From NCBI RefSeq assembly GCF_009709575.1, contig NZ_WIXO01000001.1:4218001-4282000 (forward strand): DNA of 64,000 nucleotides, in the 5' to 3' direction. Shown piece after piece: positions 6,846 through 17,493 of the stretch; position 1 is the first letter of the stretch, and each line of letters starts with the position of its first letter. The notes under the pieces are model-generated. The model was given only the letters and a program-made list of their open reading frames with translations. It searched no databases and was not told the origin of the DNA. Position numbers and translations under genes: made by a program. Origin of the DNA: Streptomyces taklimakanensis. Lineage in GTDB: Bacteria > Actinomycetota > Actinomycetes > Streptomycetales > Streptomycetaceae.

Positions 6846-8843
6846 TCACGGCGCCGGCGCCGGGGAGCCCGCCCCCGGGCCGTCCGTGCCGCTCGGGTCG
6901 GCGCCGGCGCCGCGCGGCTCCTCGCCCGCCAGCAGCGCGCCCAGCCCGTCGCGGGTGGCGGCCACCACCACCCGGTCGCCCGCCGTCATCACGTAGCCGT
7001 CGTGGAGCCGCCAGACCAGGTCGCCGGTGAGGGTGTAGGTGATGCCGTCCGGGGAGAGGGAGGCCAGGTCCGCGCGGCGGCGCTCGGGCGGGGAGGTGTC
7101 CAGGGCGAGGATCCGCCAACAGCCGGGGCGGGACGCCTCGCCCACGGTGCGCCCCTCCAACAGCCGGTTGCCCGCCACCGTCACCGCGGCGAAGACCAGC
7201 ACCCGGCGGCCCACCGGTATGGCGCCCAACACCTGGCGCCCCATCATGGCGCCCGCGAAGGCCGGGGCCGCCAGCGCCGAGACGCTGCGGCTGCGGGTCT
7301 GCGCGCCGGGATAGGTGTCGCGCAGCGTGCGGTAGACGGTGGCGGCGAACTCGTCGTCGAACAACCGCATCACCACCCGCAGCCCGGGGTGGACCTGGCG
7401 GGCGTAGAGCACGGCCTCCAGGTTGGTGCCGCTGTCGCTGGTGAGGGCCAGCAGGGCGCGGCTGCGCGCGATCCCCGCCTCCTCCAGCACGCCGTCCTCG
7501 GTGACGTCCGCGATCAGGGTGGGCACCCGCCGCGCGCGGGCCACGGCGATGCCGCGGGCCTCGTCGTCCCGCTCGATGCACACCACCGGGATGCCCAACT
7601 CCAGCAGTTGGTCCAGCACCCGGGTGCCGACCTTGCCCAGGCCCAGCAGGACGACGTGCTTCTCGATGCCGCGCGGCGGGGGCGGCAGGGCGGCCGCCTG
7701 GCGGAAGGTGCCGTAGCTCTCCAGCACCACGGCGAACAGCAGGGGCAGCAGCGCCGTCCCGGCCAGGGCGCCCAGCAGTTGCAGCACCTGCTCCCAGGTG
7801 GAGCCGTCCAGCTCCGGGTCGTTGATCGACATGACGTTGAGCAGGGTGACGTAGGCGGAGTGCAGCGGCGTCTCGCGGGTGACGTACCAGTTGGTGGCGG
7901 CCAGCAGCACCGCCACGGCGATCAGGCCCAGCAGGGAGGCCCGCAGCCGCCGGGAGAAGAAGGAGCCGACCGGGAGCCGCGGCACGCGGGGCAGGGGGGC
8001 GCCCGGCTGGTCGGAGCGGCGCGTGATCGCCTCCAACACCACCGTGCCGCGGTCGTCGGACAGGCCCTCCATCTCCTGCGGGTCGGGCAGCAGCACGGGA
8101 CCGTCCCGGTCCTCGGGGTCGGTGTAGACGTCGCCCTCGTCGGAGTCGGGGGCGTCGGGCAGCAGGGCGAGGGTGCACAGCGGGTCGCGGCGGCCGGCGG
8201 TGCCGATGGTGCGCTCCTTGGCGCGCAGCAGCAGCCCGTCCGCCTGGATGACCTTGCCGGCTCCCACCACCGCGGCCGCCACCAGGGAGGGCGCGGCGGT
8301 GTCGGCGTCGGAGAGCACGGTGGTGGAGGCGTCCACGGAGCGTTGGTCCAGGCCCGGGACGCGGGCGGCGATGGTGCGGTCGAGCAGGTCCTCCAGGTAA
8401 CGGCCCAGGGTGCGGTTGAACATCCGGATGACCAGCCGCAGTTCGGGGTTGATGCGGCGGGCGCGCAGCGCGGTGTGGATGTTGAGCTGGTCGTCCCCGG
8501 AGGTGAGCGCCAGCGCCGCGGCGTGCTCGATGCCCGCCTCGCGCAGCGCCGCGTCGTCGGGCACCTGGGCCTCCACGGCCCGTACGGCCAGGCGCGGATC
8601 GCCGACCAGCGCGGCGATCTGCGGCCCCTGGTCACCACCGCGCAGCGAGGGCAGGACGACGGTGACGCGCTGTCCGTAGACCGAGGCGAGCTCCCGGACC
8701 AGCCGCTGCGCCAGGGAGTTGTCGCCGCAGACGACCATGTGGCCGGGGACGGGGCCGGGGGCGCCCGGGACGCCGCGACGTCCGCCCTGCGGCGGGACGC
8801 CCGGACCGGGTGGGTGTGGGGGTGGTGGCGTCGAGGCGGTCAC
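6846..8843 (-). CDS. Double TrkA-N/RCK membrane protein, potassium-channel-like
   Basis: A 665-residue protein with two NAD-binding RCK-type halves around a membrane segment. The first Rossmann domain begins at 'GHMVVCGDNSLAQRLV' (about residue 34). The membrane part lies near residues 285-380, with helices 'LLGLIAVAVLLAATNWYV' and 'LLGALAGTALLPLLFAVVL'. The second Rossmann domain starts at 'KHVVLLGLGKVGTRVL'. The loop between the two helices ('TLLNVMSINDPE') contains no GYG or GFG filter, so potassium selectivity is not supported. The architecture resembles CASTOR/POLLUX-like and Streptomyces 'TrkA' channels. The N-terminus and C-terminus are Pro/Gly/Ala-rich. It is divergent from the SDR gene at 8923 across a short gap. 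Ion specificity is unknown. Confidence 0.75.
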   Translation of the reverse strand: MTASTPPPPHPPGPGVPPQGGRRGVPGAPGPVPGHMVVCGDNSLAQRLVRELASVYGQRVTVVLPSLRGGDQGPQIAALVGDPRLAVRAVEAQVPDDAALREAGIEHAAALALTSGDDQLNIHTALRARRINPELRLVIRMFNRTLGRYLEDLLDRTIAARVPGLDQRSVDASTTVLSDADTAAPSLVAAAVVGAGKVIQADGLLLRAKERTIGTAGRRDPLCTLALLPDAPDSDEGDVYTDPEDRDGPVLLPDPQEMEGLSDDRGTVVLEAITRRSDQPGAPLPRVPRLPVGSFFSRRLRASLLGLIAVAVLLAATNWYVTRETPLHSAYVTLLNVMSINDPELDGSTWEQVLQLLGALAGTALLPLLFAVVLESYGTFRQAAALPPPPRGIEKHVVLLGLGKVGTRVLDQLLELGIPVVCIERDDEARGIAVARARRVPTLIADVTEDGVLEEAGIARSRALLALTSDSGTNLEAVLYARQVHPGLRVVMRLFDDEFAATVYRTLRDTYPGAQTRSRSVSALAAPAFAGAMMGRQVLGAIPVGRRVLVFAAVTVAGNRLLEGRTVGEASRPGCWRILALDTSPPERRRADLASLSPDGITYTLTGDLVWRLHDGYVMTAGDRVVVAATRDGLGALLAGEEPRGAGADPSGTDGPGAGSPAPAP

Positions 8844-8922
8844 GGAAGGTCATTGGATCATGCCTGCCGCGCGGAGGGCACCGTTCCCGCCGGCGAGTGC
8901 GGTGGATGGGACGATGTCCACC

Positions 8923-9612
8923 ATGGGAACGCATGTGATCACCGGGGCGGGCTCCGGCATCGGGGCCGCGATCGCCGAGCGGCTGAGCGAGCGCGGCGAC
9001 GAGTTGTGGCTGCTGGCGCGGGACGCGGGACGGGCGAGGGAACTGGCCGGGCGCTTCCCCGGCGCCCGCACCCTGGTCGGGGATCTGGCCGAACCCGAGC
9101 GGCTGTCGTGGGCGCTGTCCCACCAGGAACTTCCGCAGGAGGTGGACTCCCTGCTGCACGTGGCCGGCGTCGTGGACCTCGGCACGGTCGACGAGCTGAC
9201 CCCGAAGGTGTGGAACGCCACCCTGGCGGTGAACCTGGTCGCCCCGGCCGAGCTGACCCGGCTGCTGCTGCCGCAGCTCCGCCTGGCCCGCGGCCACGTG
9301 GTCTTCGTCAACTCCGGCGCGGGGCTGAACGCCAACCCGCAGTGGGGTGCCTACGCCGCGAGCAAGCACGGCCTGAAGGCGCTGGCCGACGCGCTGCGGG
9401 CGGAGGAGAAGGGCGGCGGGGTGCGCGTCACCTCCGTCTACCCGGGCCGCACCGCCACGCCGATGCAGGTCAAGGTGCACCGGCAGGAGGGCAGGGAGTA
9501 CGACCCGGGGCGCTGGATCACCCCCGAGGCGGTGGCCACCACCGTCCTGACCGCCCTCGATCTGCCGGAGGACGCGGAGATCACCGACCTGAGGGTGAGG
9601 CCGTCGGCATGA
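8923..9612 (+). CDS. Short-chain dehydrogenase/reductase
   Basis: A 229-residue classical SDR. 'ITGAGSGIGAAIA' near the N-terminus binds NAD(P); 'HVAG' replaces NNAG; 'VFVNSGAG' carries the catalytic Ser; 'YAASKHGLKAL' carries an intact Tyr-x-x-x-Lys. This contrasts with the SDR at 4597. The start could be ATG 8914 or ATG 8923. I prefer 8923 because it gives the usual short N-terminus ('MGTHVITGAG') and puts a GGGA-rich site about 11 bases upstream. Its stop overlaps the next start (ATGA at 9609-9612), so it is translationally coupled to the MetE-like gene and probably to ligA. The substrate is not predictable. Confidence 0.85.
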   Translation: MGTHVITGAGSGIGAAIAERLSERGDELWLLARDAGRARELAGRFPGARTLVGDLAEPERLSWALSHQELPQEVDSLLHVAGVVDLGTVDELTPKVWNATLAVNLVAPAELTRLLLPQLRLARGHVVFVNSGAGLNANPQWGAYAASKHGLKALADALRAEEKGGGVRVTSVYPGRTATPMQVKVHRQEGREYDPGRWITPEAVATTVLTALDLPEDAEITDLRVRPSA

Positions 9613-10622
9613 GCGCCCACGCGTGGGGGACGGCCGCCGCCACCGGCGTCGGCTCGATGCCCGGGACCGACGTGCGGGAGGCGGTCAGGACCGTCACCGG
9701 GTCCCTGGAGCGGTTCCCGTACCTGCCGGAGCTGCCCGCGCGCGGGCCGGGCGCGGACATGGTCGGGCGGACGGCCGGGATGCTGGTGGAGCTGCCCGTC
9801 CACCTGGAGCCCAGCGGCTGGCGGGTCGCCGACGCCCCGGGACACGACATGCGGCGCGCCCGCTCCTGGTTGGGCGAGGACCTGGACGCGCTGGAGGAGT
9901 TCACCCAGGGGTACTCCGGTGCGCTGAAGGTGTCGGTCACCGGCCCGTGGACGATGGCGGCGTCGTTGGAGCGCCGCGGCGGCGAGGCGATGCTCGGCGA
10001 CGCCGGCGCCTGCCGCTACCTGACCGAGTCCCTGGCCGAGGGGCTGCGCGAGCACCTGGCCGAGGTACGGCGGCGGGTGCCGGGCGCGACGGTCGTGCTC
10101 CAGCTCGACGAGCCGTCGCTGCCGGCGGTGCTGACCGGTCGGGTGCCCACCGCCAGCGGCTACCGCACCCACCGGGCCGTGGACCGGGGCGTGGTCGAAC
10201 AGGCGCTGCGGCAGGTGGTGGCGGCCGCCGGGCAGGATCCGGTGGTGGCGCACTGCTGCGCGCCGGGAGTGCCCGTCGGACTGCTGCGCCGGTCGGGCGT
10301 GGCCGGGATCTCGCTCGACCTCTCCCTGCTCACCGAGCGTGACGACGAGGCGGTCGGCGAGGCGGTCGAGGGCGGCACGGCGCTGTTCGCGGGGATCGTG
10401 CCCGCGGCGGATGCGGGGTCGAGCGGATTGTCGGACCCGGGCGGTAGCGTCATGGGTGTCAGGACGCTGTGGCGCAGGCTGGGGCTGTCCCCGGAGCTGC
10501 TGGCGCGGTCGGTGGTGGTCACGCCCGCCTGCGGACTGGCGGGCGCCTCCCCGGCGTACGCGCGGGCGGCGCTGGCGCACTGTGTCCGGGCGGCGCGATC
10601 GCTCGCCGACGACCCTGAGTGA
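9609..10622 (+). CDS. Cobalamin-independent methionine synthase (MetE C-terminal domain)-like protein
   Basis: A 337-residue single-domain protein related to the catalytic TIM barrel of MetE. The zinc-ligand pattern is recognisable: 'VVAHCCAP' gives the His-x-Cys pair and 'VTPACGLAGAS' gives the distal Cys; 'VLQLDEPSLP' is the family's Asp-Glu-Pro strand. Full MetE is about 760 residues with a duplicated N-terminal barrel, which is absent here. The protein may transfer methyl groups from a donor other than methyltetrahydrofolate, as archaeal short MetE proteins do; it is not necessarily a methionine synthase. It starts at ATG 9609 inside the stop of the SDR gene and ends 15 bases before ligA, so the three are likely one operon. 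Confidence 0.78.
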   Translation: MSAHAWGTAAATGVGSMPGTDVREAVRTVTGSLERFPYLPELPARGPGADMVGRTAGMLVELPVHLEPSGWRVADAPGHDMRRARSWLGEDLDALEEFTQGYSGALKVSVTGPWTMAASLERRGGEAMLGDAGACRYLTESLAEGLREHLAEVRRRVPGATVVLQLDEPSLPAVLTGRVPTASGYRTHRAVDRGVVEQALRQVVAAAGQDPVVAHCCAPGVPVGLLRRSGVAGISLDLSLLTERDDEAVGEAVEGGTALFAGIVPAADAGSSGLSDPGGSVMGVRTLWRRLGLSPELLARSVVVTPACGLAGASPAYARAALAHCVRAARSLADDPE

Positions 10623-10637
10623 CGGGAGGCTGGATTC

Positions 10638-12866
10638 GTGGAAATGGAGAGCCCGGACAGCGAGGCGCGCGAGCGGCACGCGCGGTTGGCCCGGGAGATC
10701 GAGGAGCACCGCTTCCGGTACTACGTGACCACTCCGGTCGTCAGCGATGCCGACTTCGACGCCCTGATGCGCGAACTCCAGGAGTTGGAGGCGGAGTACC
10801 CGGAGCTGGCCACGCCCGACTCGCCGACGCAGAAGGTGGCCGGCTCCTACGAGACGGAGTTCACCGCCGTCCGACACCGCGAGCGGATGCTGTCGCTGGA
10901 CAACGCCTTCGACGACGAGGAGCTGGAGGGCTGGGCGGAGCGGATCGCGCGCGAACTGGGCGACGTGCCGTACCACTTCCTGTGCGAGCTGAAGGTGGAC
11001 GGACTCGCGGTCAACCTGACGTACGAGCACGGCAGGCTGACGCGTGCGGCGACCCGGGGCGACGGCCGCACCGGGGAGGACATCACGCCCAACATCCGCA
11101 CCATCGCCGACATCCCCGAGCGACTGGAGGGGGCACGGGTCCCGGCGCTGGTGGAGATCCGCGGCGAGGTGTTCATCCCCATGGAGCGCTTCGAGGAGCT
11201 GAACGCCCGGTTGGTCGAGGCGGGCAAGCCGGCCTTCGCCAATCCCCGCAACGCGGCGGCCGGTTCGCTGCGACAGAAGGATCCGAGGGTCACCGCGGAG
11301 CGCCCGCTGCACATGGTGGTGCACGGCATCGGTGCCCGGGAGGGCCTCGACATCGACCGGCTGTCGCACGCGTACGAACTGCTGCGCGAGTGGGGGCTGC
11401 CGACGGCCGCGCACAACACGGTGGTCGATTCCATCGAGGGCGTGCGGGAGTTCATCGCGCACTTCGGCACGAACCGGCACTCGGTGGAACACGAGATCGA
11501 CGGGGTGGTCGTCAAACTGGACGAGATCCCCCTCCAGGGACGGCTGGGGTCCACCTCGCGGGCGCCCCGCTGGGCGATCGCCTGGAAGTACCCGCCGGAG
11601 GAGGTCAACACCCGGCTGGTGGACATCAAGGTGAGCATCGGCCGCACCGGGCGGGCCACGCCGTTCGCGGTGGTGGAGCCGGTGACGGTGGCCGGTTCGG
11701 AGGTGGAGTTCGCCACCCTCCACAACCAGGACGTGGTCAAGGCCAAGGGCGTCCTGATCGGGGACACGGTGGCGCTGCGCAAGGCGGGCGACGTCATCCC
11801 CGAGATCCTGGGCCCGGTGGCCGACCTGCGGGACGGCAGCGAGCGGGAGTTCGTGATGCCGGCCGAGTGCCCGGAGTGCGGCACCCCGCTCAGGCCCGCC
11901 AAGGAGGGCGACGTCGATCTGCGCTGCCCCAACTCCCGCTCCTGTCCGGGGCAGTTGCGCGAGCGCCTGTTCTACCTGGCGGGCCGCAAGTGCCTGGACA
12001 TCGAGCACTTCGGGTACGTGGTGGCCACCGCGCTGACCCAGCCGCTGGAGCCGGCCGAGCCACCGCTGAGGGACGAGGGGGATCTGTTCGACCTCACCCT
12101 GGAACAGCTGCTGCCCATCAGGACCCACGTCCTGGATCCGGACAGCGGCCTGCCCAAGCGGGATCCGAAGACGGGCGAGGAGAAGGTCGTCACCCTCTTC
12201 GCCAACCGTGAGGGCGAACCGCGCAAGAACACCCTGGCGATGCTGGAGAACATCGAGGCGGCCAAGGAGCGTCCGCTGGCGCGGGTCATCACCGGCCTGT
12301 CGATCCGTCACGTGGGTCCGGTGGCGGCCGAGGCACTGGCGCGGGAGTTCCGTTCGCTGGATCGGATCGCCCGGGCGTCGGAGGAGGAACTGGCCGCCAC
12401 CGAGGGGGTCGGCCCGACCATCGCGGCCTCGCTCAAGGCGTGGTTCGCCGAGGACTGGCACCGCGAGATCGTCGAGAAGTGGCGGGCCGCCGGCGTCCGG
12501 ATGGAGGAGGAGGGCGGCGACGAGCAGGGGCCGCGCCCGCTGGAGGGCGTCACCGTCGTCGTCACCGGGACGCTCCGGGCGTACACACGGGACGCGGCGA
12601 AGGAGGCACTGCAGAGCCGTGGAGCAAAAGTGACCGGTTCTGTTTCAAAGAAGACCGGTTTTGTTGTGGCAGGAGACAGTCCTGGATCGAAATACGACAA
12701 GGCTGTGCAACTAAAGGTCCCGATCCTGGACGACGACGGACTGGCCGTCCTCCTGGAGCAAGGTCCCGACGCCGCGCGGAAGGCCGCTGTCGTTCCCGCC
12801 GACACCACTGCCGACACCACTGCCGACACCGCCGCGGAGCCCACCACGGAGCCCACCACGGAGTGA
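10638..12866 (+). CDS. ligA: NAD-dependent DNA ligase LigA
   Basis: A 742-residue ligase that seals nicks in replication and repair. The adenylation lysine is Lys119 in 'CELKVDGLAVNL'. Then come the OB fold ('IGRTGRATPFAVVEPV'), a four-Cys zinc finger ('CPECGTPL'...'CPNSRSCPG'), helix-hairpin-helix repeats, and a C-terminal BRCT domain ('LEGVTVVVTGTL'). A tail of Thr/Asp/Glu-rich repeats (PADTTADT type) ends the protein. GTG 10638 has GGGAGG upstream; ATG 10644 is a close alternative. Odd point: about 37 codons of the BRCT region (roughly 12619-12730) use A/T-ending codons such as AAA, GTT, TCA and CTA, giving a third-position GC near 46 percent inside a gene that is otherwise strongly GC-ending. 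Confidence 0.97.
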   Translation: MEMESPDSEARERHARLAREIEEHRFRYYVTTPVVSDADFDALMRELQELEAEYPELATPDSPTQKVAGSYETEFTAVRHRERMLSLDNAFDDEELEGWAERIARELGDVPYHFLCELKVDGLAVNLTYEHGRLTRAATRGDGRTGEDITPNIRTIADIPERLEGARVPALVEIRGEVFIPMERFEELNARLVEAGKPAFANPRNAAAGSLRQKDPRVTAERPLHMVVHGIGAREGLDIDRLSHAYELLREWGLPTAAHNTVVDSIEGVREFIAHFGTNRHSVEHEIDGVVVKLDEIPLQGRLGSTSRAPRWAIAWKYPPEEVNTRLVDIKVSIGRTGRATPFAVVEPVTVAGSEVEFATLHNQDVVKAKGVLIGDTVALRKAGDVIPEILGPVADLRDGSEREFVMPAECPECGTPLRPAKEGDVDLRCPNSRSCPGQLRERLFYLAGRKCLDIEHFGYVVATALTQPLEPAEPPLRDEGDLFDLTLEQLLPIRTHVLDPDSGLPKRDPKTGEEKVVTLFANREGEPRKNTLAMLENIEAAKERPLARVITGLSIRHVGPVAAEALAREFRSLDRIARASEEELAATEGVGPTIAASLKAWFAEDWHREIVEKWRAAGVRMEEEGGDEQGPRPLEGVTVVVTGTLRAYTRDAAKEALQSRGAKVTGSVSKKTGFVVAGDSPGSKYDKAVQLKVPILDDDGLAVLLEQGPDAARKAAVVPADTTADTTADTAAEPTTEPTTE

Positions 12867-13079
12867 CGGCGGGGGTGTTCGGCCGTCAACCGCGTTTCCA
12901 CCGAACGTCGTTGGGTGAGTGATGGAGCGCGTCCGTGCGGCGCTTATCAGACGGGCGCGATCGACCGGTCGGCATTCGGGCAACCCCGATCGATCACTGC
13001 CCCGACGGCCGTGCGCGTCCTACTGTTGATGGGTGCGCCTGCCGTGGCGTGGGCACCGACGGCTGTGAGAGGGACGCGC

Positions 13080-15260
13080 ATGCAGCGACAACCCCGGGAC
13101 CGGGGACGGCAGTGGCTCCGCCACGGGCACCCGCAGGCCCCGCCGGGCAAGAGCTCCGACGGCGTGCCGCTCCCGCTGCGTCTGATCGCGCTGGAGGTCC
13201 CCGGCCTCTCCCTCGCGGTCGTCGCCGTCGCCGGTGCCGCGCTGGCCGTCGGCTTCTTCCGAGTGGTCTCCGAGGGCCACGCGCTCTTCCCCGGCGGCGT
13301 GCCGGGCTGGTCCTTCGCCGTCCTCACCGGTCTGATCGTCGGTCACCTGGTGGCCCTGGGGCGGGACCGCTGGTGGGGTGGCACCGGATCCGGTGCCACC
13401 CTCACCCTGGCCATCCTGCTGCTGTACGGCTGGATCCCGGCCACCCTGGTCAGCCTCGCCGTCGTGGTGCTGGTCGGCACGGCCCGACGGCACCACTGGC
13501 GACAGGCCGCGCGCAACGGGGCGGTGGACATCCTCGGCATCGGCGCCGCCGCGCTCTGCCTCGCCGCCTTCGGCGTCCACCCCTCCGTGGAACGCCCCTG
13601 GCTGCCGGACGCCTGGAGCCCCTACACGGTCCCCGAGGTCCTCCTGGCCGCCTGCGCCTACCTGGTGGTCACCCGGGTGTTGCTGTGGTACGCCCTGGCC
13701 CGGCGTCGGGACGGGCTGCCCACCGTCGCCCGCACCGCCCTGGTGCGGCAGGGGCTGGTCGCGGTGGCCCTGCTCGGCATCTCCCCGCTGATCGTGGTGG
13801 TCGCCGCCCACACGCCACCGCTGCTGCCGCTGTTCGCCGTGCCGCTGATCTCACTGGACTCCGCCCTGTGGATCGCCCGCGCCCGCGCCGAGGAGCAGCT
13901 CCGCGACCCCCTCACCGGGCTCGCCAACCGTCAGTGGCTGCTGGAACGGACCTGGTCCGCCCTGGACGAGGCCGACCGGATGGGGGCCCGCTCCGCCCTC
14001 GTCCTCATCGACCTGGACCGCTTCCGCTCGGTCAACGACACCCTCGGTCACCTGGCCGGCGACCGGCTGCTGCTCCAGATAGCGGAGCGGCTGAGGACGG
14101 CGCTGCCGCGCGGCGCCGAGGTGGCCCGGCTCGGCGGGGACGAGTTCGCCGTACTGCTCCCGCTCGCCGACTCGCCCACCAGCGCCCAGCGCGTCGCCCG
14201 CGCCCTCGTCTCCGCGCTCGGCTCGCCGCTCGACCTGGACGGTCTGACGCTGGAGCTGGAGGCCAGCGCCGGCGTCGCGGTCTTCCCCGACCACGCCGGC
14301 GAGGCCGAGGGACTGCTGCGCCGCGCCGACGTCGCGATGTACCAGGCCAAGCGGGACCGCAGCGGGGTGGAGGTCTACGAGGCCACCCGGGACGGCAACA
14401 CCCCCGACCGCCTGGGCCTGTTGGGCGACCTGCGCCGCGCCCTGGACGCCGGCGAGATCGAGTTGCACTACCAGCCCAAGGTCGGCTTCGACGGCTCCGT
14501 CTCCGGCCTGGAGGCCCTGGTCCGCTGGGTGCACCCGGAACGCGGCAGGGTCCCCCCGGACGAGTTCATCGCCATCGCCGAGACCTCCGGCCTGATGCCC
14601 CGGCTGACCGAGTACGTGTTGGAGACCGCCCTCGCCCAGGTCGCCCGTTGGCGCGCCCAGGGCCTGAGGGCGCCGGTCGCCGTCAACGTCTCGCCGCGCG
14701 ACGTGCACAGCCCCGGCTTCGCCGGGTCGGTGGCCGCCCGGCTGGCCCGGCACGGCGTCCCCGCCGGGGCACTGCAACTGGAGATCACCGAGCACGTCCT
14801 GCTGGAGGACCCCCAGCAGGCCGCCGACACCCTCGCCGCGCTCACCGGGCACGGTGTGCGGATGTCCCTGGACGACTTCGGCACCGGCTACTCCTCGCTG
14901 GTCCACCTGAGACGGCTGCCGGTGAGTGAGCTGAAGATCGACCGCTCCTTCGTGGCCCGGCTCGCCGTGGACGCCGAGGACGCCGAGATCGTGCGCTGCA
15001 CCGTCGACCTGGCGCACTCCCTGGGTCTGCTGGTCGTCGCCGAGGGGGTGGAGGACGACGAGACCTGGGAGCGTCTGCGCGCCCTGGGCTGTGACGCGGT
15101 ACAGGGCTGGCTGGTCTCCGCCGCGCTGCCGCCGGCCGAGGCCACCGCCTGGCTGCGGGCGCGCGACGGGGTGCCCCCGGTGGTCGAGGGGGCGGCGCCC
15201 GCGCTGCCGGGGCCGGGCGGGCAGGGGATCGAACGCTCCCACGGACAGCCCGCGCGGTAG
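13080..15260 (+). CDS. rmdB: Membrane-bound GGDEF-EAL c-di-GMP enzyme, RmdB-like
   Basis: A 726-residue protein with about six to eight membrane helices (residues 30-265), then GGDEF and EAL domains. The GGDEF motif is intact (Gly352-Phe356 in 'RLGGDEFAVLL'). The EAL motif is intact (Glu478-Leu480 in 'GLEALVRW'), as are 'VNVSPRD', 'LEITEH', 'LDDFGTGYSS', 'LKIDRSF' and 'VVAEGVE', so phosphodiesterase activity is expected. The position just after ligA and before gatCAB matches RmdB of S. coelicolor, a c-di-GMP phosphodiesterase affecting colony development; I infer orthology from context. ATG 13080 sits behind GAGAGGGA; in-frame codons further upstream are possible. A TACTGT sequence near 13020 may be its -10. 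Confidence 0.85.
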   Translation: MQRQPRDRGRQWLRHGHPQAPPGKSSDGVPLPLRLIALEVPGLSLAVVAVAGAALAVGFFRVVSEGHALFPGGVPGWSFAVLTGLIVGHLVALGRDRWWGGTGSGATLTLAILLLYGWIPATLVSLAVVVLVGTARRHHWRQAARNGAVDILGIGAAALCLAAFGVHPSVERPWLPDAWSPYTVPEVLLAACAYLVVTRVLLWYALARRRDGLPTVARTALVRQGLVAVALLGISPLIVVVAAHTPPLLPLFAVPLISLDSALWIARARAEEQLRDPLTGLANRQWLLERTWSALDEADRMGARSALVLIDLDRFRSVNDTLGHLAGDRLLLQIAERLRTALPRGAEVARLGGDEFAVLLPLADSPTSAQRVARALVSALGSPLDLDGLTLELEASAGVAVFPDHAGEAEGLLRRADVAMYQAKRDRSGVEVYEATRDGNTPDRLGLLGDLRRALDAGEIELHYQPKVGFDGSVSGLEALVRWVHPERGRVPPDEFIAIAETSGLMPRLTEYVLETALAQVARWRAQGLRAPVAVNVSPRDVHSPGFAGSVAARLARHGVPAGALQLEITEHVLLEDPQQAADTLAALTGHGVRMSLDDFGTGYSSLVHLRRLPVSELKIDRSFVARLAVDAEDAEIVRCTVDLAHSLGLLVVAEGVEDDETWERLRALGCDAVQGWLVSAALPPAEATAWLRARDGVPPVVEGAAPALPGPGGQGIERSHGQPAR

Positions 15261-15421
15261 CCCGCGACGGGGCGCCTCCGGCCCGTGCCGGAAGGCGGGT
15301 CCGCGCGGTGGTCCCGTGGTGCTGTGCGTCCGGGGTGCCGGGCGCCCTAGGATTGGGGCGGACCGCAGGAAGAGTCCGTCAAGCCCCGAAAGATCCACCA
15401 CTCACCCCGAGGAATCGCTGC

Positions 15422-15718
15422 ATGCCTGGCATCACGCGCGAGGAGGTCGCCCACCTCGCCCGGCTGGCGCGTCTGGAGCTGAAGGACGAAGAGCTCGACC
15501 ACTTCGCCGGACAGCTCGACGACATCATCGGTGCGGTCGCCCGCGTCTCCGATGTCGCCGACGAGGACGTACCGCCGACCTCCCACCCGCTGCCGCTGAC
15601 CAACGTCATGCGCCCGGACGAGGTCCGTCCGTCGCTGACCCCCGAGCAGGCGCTCTCCGGCGCCCCGGCCCAGGAGCAGCAGCGTTTCAAGGTGCCGCAG
15701 ATCCTGGGGGAGGAGTGA
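15422..15718 (+). CDS. gatC: Asp-tRNA(Asn)/Glu-tRNA(Gln) amidotransferase subunit GatC
   Basis: A 98-residue small subunit that wraps around GatA and GatB. It has the family's 'ITREEVAHLARLARLEL' N-terminal helix and a C-terminal 'VRPSLTPEQALSGAP' segment followed by 'FKVPQIL'. The ATG at 15422 follows a purine-rich stretch. A TAGGAT box at 15348 is a plausible -10 for the gatCA operon. The stop lies 5 bases before the gatA GTG, so the two are coupled. Confidence 0.95.
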   Translation: MPGITREEVAHLARLARLELKDEELDHFAGQLDDIIGAVARVSDVADEDVPPTSHPLPLTNVMRPDEVRPSLTPEQALSGAPAQEQQRFKVPQILGEE

Positions 15719-15723
15719 CCACC

Positions 15724-17222
<1,499 letters not shown>

Positions 17223-17226
<4 letters not shown>

Positions 17227-17465
17227 ACACGTTGAAGAAGGCCAAGGGGTTCAAGAAGAGCAGGCCCGGCCTGTACCTGTCCATCGGCACCTCGCTCTTC
17301 GGCATCGTCGGCGTCGCCAAGCAGATCCAGCTCGCCCGCCGCGAGACCGACACGCTCAAGCTGCTGGACGCCGTCGTCTCCGGCGCCGCGGTCCTCACCA
17401 ACGCCGCCGTCCTCATCCGCGAGCTGCGCCGCCTGGACATCGACGACGTCCTCGCCGACGACTGA
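17223..17465 (+). CDS. Small conserved membrane-associated protein between gatA and gatB
   Basis: An 80-residue protein from GTG 17223, overlapping the gatA stop (GTGA). A basic start ('LKKAKGFKKSRPG') precedes one hydrophobic helix ('LYLSIGTSLFGIVGVA') and a second weakly hydrophobic stretch ('LLDAVVSGAAVLTNAAVLI'). The C-terminus is acidic ('DIDDVLADD'). I recognise no domain. Its position inside the gatCA-gatB unit, with translational coupling to gatA, suggests co-expression. Whether it has anything to do with tRNA amidation is unknown. Confidence 0.7.
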
Positions 17466-17493
17466 CCGCAGCGCCTGAAAGGTTTGGCTTTCC

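Noticed and set aside
6564..12461. Very long open frames across and opposite the double-RCK gene, SDR, MetE-like and ligA genes (up to more than 1000 codons)
   Set aside because: They are shadows of high-GC coding: Arg/Gly/Ala/His-rich low-complexity translations without domains, while the frames reported show clear protein families and GC-ending codons.
13080..15260. Degenerate GGDEF in the RmdB-like protein
   Set aside because: Both GGDEF (352-356) and EAL (478-480) motifs and the accessory catalytic residues are intact, so no loss of function can be claimed from sequence.
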